From NCBI GenBank assembly GCA_902633885.1, contig CACPIK010000005.1, forward strand, positions 1-32,864: a stretch of DNA of 32,864 bases, written 5' to 3'. The position numbers were made by a program, and so were the translations under genes. The notes under the pieces were generated by a model that saw only the letters and a program-made list of their open reading frames with translations, was not told where the DNA came from and ran no database searches. This document shows positions 8,725 through 17,149 of the stretch, piece by piece; position 1 is the first letter of the stretch; every line of letters begins with the position of its first letter. This stretch comes from an uncultured Pelagibacteraceae bacterium (lineage in GTDB: Bacteria; Pseudomonadota; Alphaproteobacteria; Pelagibacterales; Pelagibacteraceae).

Positions 8725-9970
8725 ATTTAAGTGTTTTAACCGTGTCTAGTGAAGCTGCTTTTGCCGCTGGATAAATTGATACTATTGAGGTTATGATTAT
8801 CGAGCAAATAGCAATTAAAAATATTGAATTTGGATTTATTTCAGAAGGTAATGAGTTAAGAAAGTAAATTTCCTCCGGAAATAAAGTTATGTCAAATGTA
8901 TTTGCAATAAATTCTCTTATATTTTCTATATAATAAGAGAATAAAGTTCCTATAAATATGCCAAAAATTGTTGCACTAGTTCCAATAATAAACCCAACTA
9001 AAAAGAAAATTTTCTTTATAGATTTATTAGATACTCCAATTGACTTTAAAATACCAATATCTCTAGTTTTATTCTTTACCAAAATTGTTAATCCAGAAAT
9101 AATATTAAAAGCTGCAACAATAATTATTAAAGACAAAATAATAAACATTACATTTCTTTCAACTTTCAATGCTGAAAATAATGATTGATTCAGATCTGCC
9201 CACGTAAAAATATAATCCATTTCAAATAATTTGATTAATTCTGATTTATATATCTCAATGTCCTTAGGGTTTAAAAAATAAATTTCTAATTTTCTATTCT
9301 TTTTTTTCAAATCAAATAAACTTTCTAAAGTATTTAAATTAATAAATGCAATATTATTATCAAAATCAGCTAAGCCACTTTGGAAAATTGAAGTGATAGT
9401 AAAAGTTTGTTGTTTTGGCAAACTTCCAATAATCGTTTGAATTCCAGAAGGAGACATTACCGCAACTTTATCGCCAATATCAAGATTAAGATTATTGCTG
9501 AGTTCGTTCCCAATAGAAATTGATTTATCTGAAAGGTTTTTGCTTCCTAAGAAATCTTTATTGTTAATTATTGATAAATCTTTAAATTGATCTTTTAAAT
9601 AACCTCTAAAAATTATTCCTTTTGTTTTATTTTTGTTATAATTTTTATCATTTGATTTCGTTAAGATAATTCCTTCACTATGATTTGAAGTTATAGTTTT
9701 TTTTATTTTTTTATTAATTTTGGAATTATCTAAAACTTTTATATCTTTTTTTTCACTGTTAAATTCTATCGTTGCATGAGGGTTAAAACCAACTATTTTA
9801 TCAATCAATTCATTTCTAAAACCATTCATTACTGACATCACAATGATTAAAACAGCCACACCCAAAGATATTCCTATAAATGAAAAAATTGATATAATAT
9901 TTAAAAAACCATCTTTTTTTCTGGTTTTAAGGAATCTAAATGTTACTTCTTTTTCTAATTGTGAAATCAA
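8717..9970 (-). CDS. lolC: Lipoprotein-releasing ABC transporter permease (LolC/LolE family)
   Basis: This is the membrane subunit that forms the Lol lipoprotein-release complex with LolD. The architecture is that of the FtsX-like Lol permeases. There is one membrane helix at about residues 22-47, ending in the family hallmark SVMNGFRNEL. A periplasmic domain of about 220 residues follows. Three C-terminal helices lie at about 272-296, 315-343 and 383-404, ending in YPAAKAASLDTVKTLKYE. The 417 residues fit LolC/LolE (about 400-415). Only one permease gene is present, so the complex may contain two copies of it, as in bacteria with a single hybrid LolF-type permease; another copy elsewhere cannot be excluded. 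It overlaps proS by 4 bases and lolD by 8. Confidence 0.92.
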   Translation of the reverse strand: MISQLEKEVTFRFLKTRKKDGFLNIISIFSFIGISLGVAVLIIVMSVMNGFRNELIDKIVGFNPHATIEFNSEKKDIKVLDNSKINKKIKKTITSNHSEGIILTKSNDKNYNKNKTKGIIFRGYLKDQFKDLSIINNKDFLGSKNLSDKSISIGNELSNNLNLDIGDKVAVMSPSGIQTIIGSLPKQQTFTITSIFQSGLADFDNNIAFINLNTLESLFDLKKKNRKLEIYFLNPKDIEIYKSELIKLFEMDYIFTWADLNQSLFSALKVERNVMFIILSLIIIVAAFNIISGLTILVKNKTRDIGILKSIGVSNKSIKKIFFLVGFIIGTSATIFGIFIGTLFSYYIENIREFIANTFDITLFPEEIYFLNSLPSEINPNSIFLIAICSIIITSIVSIYPAAKAASLDTVKTLKYE

Positions 9971-11295
9971 TTTGATTTAGCTTTAATAATTTGTGATGCT
10001 ATATCTTCAATTTTTAATTTTTGAGTTTCGCCACCAACTTCCGTAAACTCAAACAAATCTCCTTCAGTTTTATTTCCAATAATTAATTGATATGGAATCC
10101 CTATAAGGTTAAATTTCTTAATTTTTGCTGAAATATTTTCTTCTGTATCATCAATAATGGTATCTAAATTTTTTGTTTTTAAATACTGAAAAATTTTGAT
10201 TGATTTTTCCAAATTTGATGAATCATTTTTATTTATCATTGGTATTATTGCGCAGTCATAAGGTGATACTGATATTGGCCACTTCATAATTTGATCTTTA
10301 TCGTTATATTTTGCTTCAATTATGGCACCAACAAGTCTTGAAACTCCTATTCCATAAGAGCCCATTTTAACAAATTCTTTTTTTCCATTAAAATCTACAG
10401 CTGCATTCATCGGTTTTGAGTATTTATCTCCAAAGTAGAATATATGACCAACCTCAATACCTTTTGTATTTAGTCTAAACTCATTTGGTACAGATTTTTC
10501 AAAAATGTCTTTATTAAATTTTTCATCTGTAACAGAATAAAATTTTTCATATTGTTTTCTTAAATCGGTTAATGAAGATTTTTCAATAATGGTAGTTGAG
10601 CTATCAACTTCAAATATTCTTTTATCAGTATAAATCTTACTTTCACCCGTATCTGCCAAAATAATAAATTCATGTGAAAGATTTCCACCTATCGGACCAG
10701 TATCTGCAGCCATAGGGATTGCTGATAAGTTTAATCTTTTAAAAGTTTTTAAATAAGAAAGATAAAATTTATTATATGAAAAAAAAGCATCATCATCAGT
10801 AAGATCAAATGAATAAGCATCTTTCATATAAAATTCTCTGCACCTCATAATTCCAAATCTAGGTCTTAACTCGTCTCTAAACTTCCACTGAATATGGTAT
10901 AATAATTGCGGTAAAGATTTGTATGATTTAATGCTTGATCTAAATATTTCTGTAACTAATTCTTCATTTGTTGGTCCATATAACATTTCTCTATTTTGCC
11001 TGTCTTTTATTCTAAGCATCTCTTCACCGTAATCTTCGTACCTACCGCTTTCCTTCCATATTTCGCTAGATTGAATTGTTGGCATCAATATTTCTTGTAC
11101 ACCCACTCTATCTTGTTCTTCTCTAACAATTTGTTCTATTTTTTTCATTACTTTAAATCCTAATGGTAACCAGGAATAAATTCCTGCTGATGATTGTTTA
11201 ATCATTCCTACTCTTAACATTAATTGATGAGATTTAATTTTTGCTTCAGTTGGATTATTTTTTAATATTGGAATAAATGATTTAGAAAAGTACAT
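9967..11295 (-). CDS. proS: Proline--tRNA ligase, short form without the INS editing domain
   Basis: ProRS charges tRNA-Pro with proline. It is a class II synthetase. Motif 1 spans about 57-75, the PTNEE loop 108-112, motif 2 (KFRDELRPRFGIMRCREFYMK) 138-158, and motif 3 (GSYGIGVSR) 312-320. An anticodon-binding domain follows from about 336. The protein has 442 residues, against 572 in E. coli. The difference is the INS editing domain between motifs 2 and 3, replaced here by a segment of roughly 70 residues around 212-280. This short form is usual in alphaproteobacteria, where mischarged Ala-tRNA-Pro is cleared by a separate deacylase in studied species. The gene overlaps lolC by 4 bases and follows rnj by 8. 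Confidence 0.97.
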   Translation of the reverse strand: MYFSKSFIPILKNNPTEAKIKSHQLMLRVGMIKQSSAGIYSWLPLGFKVMKKIEQIVREEQDRVGVQEILMPTIQSSEIWKESGRYEDYGEEMLRIKDRQNREMLYGPTNEELVTEIFRSSIKSYKSLPQLLYHIQWKFRDELRPRFGIMRCREFYMKDAYSFDLTDDDAFFSYNKFYLSYLKTFKRLNLSAIPMAADTGPIGGNLSHEFIILADTGESKIYTDKRIFEVDSSTTIIEKSSLTDLRKQYEKFYSVTDEKFNKDIFEKSVPNEFRLNTKGIEVGHIFYFGDKYSKPMNAAVDFNGKKEFVKMGSYGIGVSRLVGAIIEAKYNDKDQIMKWPISVSPYDCAIIPMINKNDSSNLEKSIKIFQYLKTKNLDTIIDDTEENISAKIKKFNLIGIPYQLIIGNKTEGDLFEFTEVGGETQKLKIEDIASQIIKAKSN

Positions 11296-11303
11296 TTTAA
11301 TAA

Positions 11304-12962
11304 TTATATTCTTATCAAGTTTATATTTGTTATTGGTTTTTTCCCAGTTTTTTCTTTTGTAAATTTTCTACAAGTAATTTTTAAAGCATCAATCATGTTA
11401 TCTTCTTGTTTTTTATTATTAAGCGAAAATGATTTAAGAGTTTTTTCTATCATTTCTTCAAGTCCATAGGAAAATTCTTCCTTTTCATAAATAGGCAAAC
11501 CTCTAAATGTTAATAATGGCTTATTATGAATATTTCCTTTAGCGGTTATTAATATTGTTGCTTCTAAAAAACCATTCGCTGAAATATTTCTTCTCTCTTT
11601 AATAGATTTAGCATCCTCCTCAACAGGAATATTTCCATCAACATAAATTCTACCATTAGGTGCTTTGTCAATAACTTCAGGCTTTTTACCAGGAAATATT
11701 CTAATTATATCACCGTTTTCAACCTTTACAGGATAAGGAACTTGCATTTCTTTAGCAAAACTTATGTGCTCTAACATATGTCGGTGTTCGCCATGAACGG
11801 GTATTACAGATTTTGGTTTAATCCAATTATACATATCTCTTAAATCTTCACGGTTCGGGTGTCCCGATACATGAATAAATTCAGAGTCTTCAGAAACAAC
11901 TTCAACATCTTGCTTAACTAGTTCATTATGTAATTTATATAATTTTTTTTCATTACCAGGAATAATTTTAGAAGAAAAAATTACTGCATCATTTTTTTCT
12001 ATAAAAACATCAGGGTGAGTGTTATTTGAAATTCTTTTCATAGCGCCCATGGGTTCACCTTGACTGCCAGTACATAAATAAATAATTTTATCCCTAGAAA
12101 TATTTTTTGCATCTCGTGAATCTATAGGATCAATTACATTTTTAAGATAACCACATTGTTTTGCCGCTTTATAAATTCTATGCATTGATCTACCTACTAA
12201 AGATATTTCTCTTCCAGTTTTTTCGGCACAATAAAAAGCTGTTTCCATTCTAGCTACATTTGAAGCGAATGAAGTAATAATTATTCTTTTTTTTAATCTT
12301 TCAACAATTTTTAACATACTTTTTCTTACATCTAATTCTGATCCTGCTCTACCAGCACTAAATACATTTGTTGAATCACAAATCATAGTTAACACACCTT
12401 CATCTCCAATTTGTTTTAATCTTTTGGCATTAATATTTTCTCCAATTAAAGGGTCTGGATCGCATTTCCAGTCACCAGTATGTAAAATACTACCAACAGG
12501 AGTTTCAATTTTCAGTCCATTTGGTTCTAGGATTGAATGAGTTAATGTTACAAATTCAATTTTAAATGGACTCAAATTAACTGTGCTATTTAACTCAACA
12601 ACTTTTAAAAAACTAGTTATATCAATTTTTTTTTCTTTAAATTTTTCTGAAATCAAAACTGAAGTAAACGGAGTTGCATATATTTTACATTTAAGTTTTG
12701 GCCAAATATGAGCAATTGCACCAATATGATCTTCATGAGCATGAGTTAAGATTATACCAAGCAAATCATCTTTTTTATCAATTATAAATCCTGGGTCAGG
12801 GTAAATTAAATCCACACCTGGTACCGTATCATCTGCAAATGTAACTCCTAAATCAACAATAATCCATTTTTGATTATCTGGTTTGCCGTAGGCAAACAGA
12901 TTCATATTCATGCCTATTTCACCAGATCCTCCTAATGGACAAAAAATTAATTCTTCTTTCAT
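11304..12962 (-). CDS. rnj: Ribonuclease J
   Basis: RNase J is a metallo-beta-lactamase-fold ribonuclease with 5'-exonuclease and endonuclease activity in mRNA decay and rRNA maturation. The zinc-binding HAHEDH motif is at residues 74-79, and LHTGDWK provides the next ligand region. The beta-CASP part includes the VHVSGHPNRED-like and IPVHGEHRHMLEH motifs. The 552 residues fit alphaproteobacterial RNase J. Its ATG directly abuts the coaX stop, and proS follows after 8 bases. In many alphaproteobacteria additional small genes, such as one for methylmalonyl-CoA epimerase, sit between rnj and proS; here there is no space for any. Confidence 0.95.
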   Translation of the reverse strand: MKEELIFCPLGGSGEIGMNMNLFAYGKPDNQKWIIVDLGVTFADDTVPGVDLIYPDPGFIIDKKDDLLGIILTHAHEDHIGAIAHIWPKLKCKIYATPFTSVLISEKFKEKKIDITSFLKVVELNSTVNLSPFKIEFVTLTHSILEPNGLKIETPVGSILHTGDWKCDPDPLIGENINAKRLKQIGDEGVLTMICDSTNVFSAGRAGSELDVRKSMLKIVERLKKRIIITSFASNVARMETAFYCAEKTGREISLVGRSMHRIYKAAKQCGYLKNVIDPIDSRDAKNISRDKIIYLCTGSQGEPMGAMKRISNNTHPDVFIEKNDAVIFSSKIIPGNEKKLYKLHNELVKQDVEVVSEDSEFIHVSGHPNREDLRDMYNWIKPKSVIPVHGEHRHMLEHISFAKEMQVPYPVKVENGDIIRIFPGKKPEVIDKAPNGRIYVDGNIPVEEDAKSIKERRNISANGFLEATILITAKGNIHNKPLLTFRGLPIYEKEEFSYGLEEMIEKTLKSFSLNNKKQEDNMIDALKITCRKFTKEKTGKKPITNINLIRI

Positions 12963-13709
12963 TTAATTTAATCTAGATGCAACTTTTAAAATTCCATTTG
13001 TTGTCAAATTTTTATTAATTATTGTTTTTCCTTTAATTGAATTTTTAAATAAATGAGCCAAACCACCAGTTAAAATAATCTTATATGATTTGCCAGATTG
13101 TTTAATAATCAATTTTATAATGTTGTCAATTAACCCAATATATCCATGATAAAAACCTGATCTAATTGCTGCTTTAGTATTTTTGCCAATAACATTCTTA
13201 GTTTTGGCAATATCGATTTTGGGTATTAAAGATGCTTTTTCTATTAAATTTTTAAGAGACAGCTCTAAGCCTGGAGCTAGGATGCCACCTATATACTGAT
13301 TCTTGATTACAACATCAAAATTTGTTGCTGTACCAAAATCAACTATTATAAAATTGTTTTTGTTATCAATAACAGATATTGCATTTGCAAGTCTATCCGA
13401 TCCAATTTGTTTTTTATTTACTTTTATTTTAACTAAACTAGATAGATTACAATTTTTTAACTCATCACATTTAATACTGTAATTTTTTTTAAGATATTTT
13501 TTAATTTTTCTAAAAGCTGTTGGAACAACTGAGCTAAATAAATTTTTATCTAATTTATTTTTATATTTTTTTAAAAATGAAAAGTTTTTATTTAGATTTT
13601 TATTATTTAAAATATTACTGGAAAATTTGATTTTTTTAATCAATTTAAGATTTGAATTATATAAACAAATTTTAATATGAGTGTTTCCTATATCACCAAT
13701 TAAATACAT
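12963..13709 (-). CDS. coaX: Type III pantothenate kinase
   Basis: CoaX phosphorylates pantothenate, the first step from vitamin B5 to coenzyme A; the type III enzyme is not inhibited by CoA in studied species. The ASKHA-fold motifs are visible: phosphate-binding DIGNTH at 6-11, GSDRLANA at 103-110 with catalytic Asp105, and DFGTATNFDVV at 124-134. GGILAPGLELS follows at 141-151, and an ILTGGLA segment closes the ATP-binding domain. The 248 residues are typical. The middle of the protein is very Lys/Asn-rich, as expected from base composition. It sits between birA (7 bases upstream) and rnj (directly adjacent), the conserved alphaproteobacterial order. Confidence 0.95.
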   Translation of the reverse strand: MYLIGDIGNTHIKICLYNSNLKLIKKIKFSSNILNNKNLNKNFSFLKKYKNKLDKNLFSSVVPTAFRKIKKYLKKNYSIKCDELKNCNLSSLVKIKVNKKQIGSDRLANAISVIDNKNNFIIVDFGTATNFDVVIKNQYIGGILAPGLELSLKNLIEKASLIPKIDIAKTKNVIGKNTKAAIRSGFYHGYIGLIDNIIKLIIKQSGKSYKIILTGGLAHLFKNSIKGKTIINKNLTTNGILKVASRLN

Positions 13710-13716
13710 AGTTTTA

Positions 13717-14241
13717 TTATATAAAGTTTTTTATATTTCTTTCATAATTAAGTTTTATTTCATTGAATAAACTAATTTTTAAAATTTTTTTTTTACTATA
13801 ATAATTTAAAAATGTAGTTTTATAGTTAATAATTTTTGGGCTATTTTCTAAATTAATACCTATACCTACAATTAAAAATTTTTTTTTATTCTTAAATATA
13901 GTTTCTTGAAGAATTCCACAAACTTTTCTTTTATTTATCAATATATCGTTAGGTTTTTTTATTGTAATAGATGATTTAACTTTTTTTTTAATAATTGATT
14001 TAATGATTAAAATATTTAAATTAATAATTTTACTTAAACTTAATTTTTCACTTATAATAAAAAAAACTGTAGCAAATAAATTTCCTTTTTTTGAAATCCA
14101 TTTATTATTTCTCTGGCCTCTTCCTTTAGATTGAGATTCTGCCAATATAATTCCATTTGTAATTCCTAAATTAATCAATCTTAAAGCTGTATCATTTGTA
14201 CTTTTAACTTTTTTAAAAAAATATTTTTTTAATTTCATCAA
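13717..14241 (-). CDS. birA: Biotin--[acetyl-CoA-carboxylase] ligase, catalytic core only
   Basis: Biotin protein ligase forms biotinyl-5'-AMP and transfers biotin to the carboxyl carrier protein of acetyl-CoA carboxylase and similar enzymes. The catalytic signature is present. KGRGQRNNKW (39-48) is the biotin/ATP loop, KKPNDI (95-100) stands for the usual KWPNDI, KVCGILQE (106-113) carries the conserved Lys, and GIGIN is at 126-130. The protein is only 174 residues. It lacks the N-terminal winged helix-turn-helix of E. coli BirA (321 residues), so it cannot be a biotin operon repressor. It also lacks the C-terminal SH3-like domain that most class I ligases (about 230-250 residues) keep. It overlaps nuoN by 4 bases. 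I see no frameshift: the frame ends in an ordinary stop. Confidence 0.88.
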   Translation of the reverse strand: MMKLKKYFFKKVKSTNDTALRLINLGITNGIILAESQSKGRGQRNNKWISKKGNLFATVFFIISEKLSLSKIINLNILIIKSIIKKKVKSSITIKKPNDILINKRKVCGILQETIFKNKKKFLIVGIGINLENSPKIINYKTTFLNYYSKKKILKISLFNEIKLNYERNIKNFI

Positions 14242-15653
14242 ATAATATTTATTTTTGAGACAATCTCAGTAATTCCACTAGGATAAATAAAATAAACTAA
14301 AATAAAAATTGTTGATAGAGCCAATGTTATTTTTAAACCAAAATGATGATTGGTTTCATATTTTTCTTTTTCCTTATCAAAGTATATTATTTTTATAATT
14401 CTTAAATAATAAAAAGCTGCTATCACAGTAGATAGGAGACCTATTACTGCCAAGAAGTACATTGATTGCTTTATTACTGACATGAAAATATAAAATTTTG
14501 CAAAAAAACCTGCAAGTGGAGGAATTCCAGCTAAAGAAAAAAGAATTATCAAAAATGAGAATGCTAATATAGGGTGTTTTTTTGAAAGACCAGATAAATC
14601 ATCAATTTTTTCATAATATTCATTATTTCTTCTAAGCATGAATAAGCAGCTAAAAAAAGCTAAATTCATGACTAGATATATTGTCATATAAGTTATTGAG
14701 CTTTGAATTCCATCATTAGTACCTGTAGATAAGCCGGCTAAAGCATAGCCCATATGTCCAATTGAACTATATGCCACTAATCTTTTAAGATTTTTTTGAC
14801 CAATGGCTGCTACCGCGCCAAAAATCATTGAAGCAATTGATATAAAAATTATTATCATTTGCCATTGATCTATCAAGTTAGCAAAAGGAACATATAAAAA
14901 TCTAATAAAAACAGTTAGTGCTGCAATTTTAGGAAGAATAGCAAAAAATATGGTAACTGATGTTGGAGACCCTTCATAGACATCGGGTGCCCACATATGG
15001 AATGGTACAGCTGAAATTTTAAATGCTAATCCAACTAAGATAAATACAATTCCAAATGTTAATCCATAATTTTCAGTATTTGAGTTAATTAAAATGGCAT
15101 CAAAATTTGTACTTTCAGAAAATCCATATACTAAAGAACATCCATAAAGTAATAATCCAGAGGATAGAGCGCTTAAAACAAAATATTTTAATCCTGACTC
15201 TGTAGATAACAAATTATCTCTATTAAATGATGCTAGAACATACAAAGCCAAAGATTGTAATTCTAGACCCATATAAAAAACAATAAGGTCATTAGAGCTT
15301 ATCATTATCATCATTCCAAGAACAGAGCTTAAAATTAATACTGGATATTCAATTTTATTAATCTTAGTTAATTGTATATATTTAGATGAGGTAAGCATGA
15401 CAAAAATTCCAGAGGCAAAAGTCAAAATTTTCATAAATGAAGATAATTTGTCGACTTTATAACTGTTACTAAATAATGAGGCATCCTCGATTGAATTTAA
15501 ATTAAATATAAGAGCAAGCAGTATTGCCAAAGTTATAGTTGATAAATTATAAATTAAATTAGAACTGTTTTTTTTAAAAACACCAATAATTAAAAAAGTC
15601 ATTATTGCAATGGATATAAATATTTCAGGAAATATTAATTGTAAATTTTCCAT
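14238..15653 (-). CDS. nuoN: NADH-quinone oxidoreductase subunit N
   Basis: NuoN is one of the three antiporter-like proton-channel subunits in the membrane arm of complex I. The 471-residue protein is a run of about 14 membrane helices. The conserved glutamate is at 131 (GLELQSLALYVL). The repeat core includes KISAVPFHMWAPDVYEGSP and VAYSSIGHMGYALAG, containing the Lys and His residues of the proton path. It ends without the long lateral helix found in NuoL, as expected. Its start codon overlaps the nuoM stop by one base (TAATG) and its end overlaps birA by 4. It is the last nuo gene. Confidence 0.97.
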   Translation of the reverse strand: MENLQLIFPEIFISIAIMTFLIIGVFKKNSSNLIYNLSTITLAILLALIFNLNSIEDASLFSNSYKVDKLSSFMKILTFASGIFVMLTSSKYIQLTKINKIEYPVLILSSVLGMMIMISSNDLIVFYMGLELQSLALYVLASFNRDNLLSTESGLKYFVLSALSSGLLLYGCSLVYGFSESTNFDAILINSNTENYGLTFGIVFILVGLAFKISAVPFHMWAPDVYEGSPTSVTIFFAILPKIAALTVFIRFLYVPFANLIDQWQMIIIFISIASMIFGAVAAIGQKNLKRLVAYSSIGHMGYALAGLSTGTNDGIQSSITYMTIYLVMNLAFFSCLFMLRRNNEYYEKIDDLSGLSKKHPILAFSFLIILFSLAGIPPLAGFFAKFYIFMSVIKQSMYFLAVIGLLSTVIAAFYYLRIIKIIYFDKEKEKYETNHHFGLKITLALSTIFILVYFIYPSGITEIVSKINII

Positions 15654-17149
15654 TAATTTTTATAAACAAGATTGTTTGTTAAACTTAAATTATACATATT
15701 CAAAACATTTTCTACTGAAACTTCAATTGAGCTCATTAGTGGTTCTGGATAAAAACCAAAAAAAATAATTGGAATAACTAAGCTAATTAATATAATTAAT
15801 TCAAATTTTTTTAAATCAATCATAGACTTTAAATCATTATTAATTAGTTCACCAAAAATAATTCTTTTATATAACCATAACATGTAAGCTGCGCATAAAA
15901 TAACTCCAAGACTAGCTATTGTTGCAACTAAAAAACTTTTCTTAAAAGCTCCCATCAAAACTAAAAATTCACCAATAAAACCACTGGTTCCAGGCAATCC
16001 AATTGCACCAAGAGTAAATACCATGAAAACAATCGCATACTTGGGCATTACAGTAACTAATCCACCATATTTACTAATTAATCTTGTATGATGTCTTTCA
16101 TATACCACGCCAACACTCAAAAAAAGTGCGGCTGATACAAGGCCATGGCTAATCATTTGAAATATACTTCCCTCAATGCCTTGTTGCGTCATTGTAAAAA
16201 TTCCTAAAGTTACAAATCCCATATGCGCTACAGATGAATATGCTATTAATTTTTTCATATCATCCTGCATTAAAGCAACCAAAGAAGTATAAACAATCGC
16301 AATTAAACTTAACATATAAATTAACGGCACAAAATATTCAGAGGCAATTGGAAATAAACCAAGTGAAAATCTAATAAAACCATAGCCAGCCATCTTTAGC
16401 AATATAGCTGCCAGTAAAACTGATCCAGCAGTAGGAGCTTCAACATGAGCATCTGGCAACCAAGTATGAGCCGGCCACATAGGTGTTTTAACAGCAAAAG
16501 AACTAAAAAAAGCTAACCAGAGTAAATTTTGATATTTAGCATCAATTCCTAATTCATAAAGTTTTTCAACATCTGTAGTACCTGCAATCCAATAAATGGC
16601 AATAATTGCCACCAACATTAGAACTGATCCTAGCAATGTATATAGAAAAAATTTGAATGCAGAATATACTCTTCTTTCACCGCCCCATATTCCTATTATC
16701 AAAAACATAGGGATTAACCCCGCTTCAAAAAATAAATAAAAAACAACTAGATCAAGTGAACAAAAAACTCCAATCATAAAAGTTTCCAATATTAATATTG
16801 CTATCAAAAAATCTTTAAGACGATTTTTTATTGTTGCATTTACTGAAATTATACAAATAGGAGTAATAAATGTTGTTAAAATAATAAACAATATTGATAT
16901 ACCATCAACTCCAACTTTATAATTGACTAAACCAACTAGCCATTCTCTATTTTCTAAAAATTGGAATTCTATCGATGATTTGTCAAATATATACCAAAGA
17001 TACAAAGATAGTAAAAAATTTGCTAAGGAAATAAATAAAGCTACATATTTACTGCTTCGATTTTTTTCATTTGAGGACCTTGTAAATAAAATAAATAATG
17101 CACCTATAGTTGGTAATAATATTAAGGAAGATAAAATTGGAAAATTCAT
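15653..17149 (-). CDS. nuoM: NADH-quinone oxidoreductase subunit M
   Basis: NuoM is the middle antiporter-like proton-translocating subunit of complex I. The 498 residues agree with the family (about 500). The conserved glutamate, equivalent to E. coli NuoM Glu144, is Glu142 in YLFFEAGLIPMFLIIGIWGG. The second channel motif is TPMWPAHTWLPDAHVEAPTAGS, and the KLIAYSSVAHMGFVTLG region follows. About 14 membrane helices are evident. The gene overlaps nuoL and nuoN by one base each, which favours coupled synthesis of the three large channel subunits. Confidence 0.97.
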   Translation of the reverse strand: MNFPILSSLILLPTIGALFILFTRSSNEKNRSSKYVALFISLANFLLSLYLWYIFDKSSIEFQFLENREWLVGLVNYKVGVDGISILFIILTTFITPICIISVNATIKNRLKDFLIAILILETFMIGVFCSLDLVVFYLFFEAGLIPMFLIIGIWGGERRVYSAFKFFLYTLLGSVLMLVAIIAIYWIAGTTDVEKLYELGIDAKYQNLLWLAFFSSFAVKTPMWPAHTWLPDAHVEAPTAGSVLLAAILLKMAGYGFIRFSLGLFPIASEYFVPLIYMLSLIAIVYTSLVALMQDDMKKLIAYSSVAHMGFVTLGIFTMTQQGIEGSIFQMISHGLVSAALFLSVGVVYERHHTRLISKYGGLVTVMPKYAIVFMVFTLGAIGLPGTSGFIGEFLVLMGAFKKSFLVATIASLGVILCAAYMLWLYKRIIFGELINNDLKSMIDLKKFELIILISLVIPIIFFGFYPEPLMSSIEVSVENVLNMYNLSLTNNLVYKN

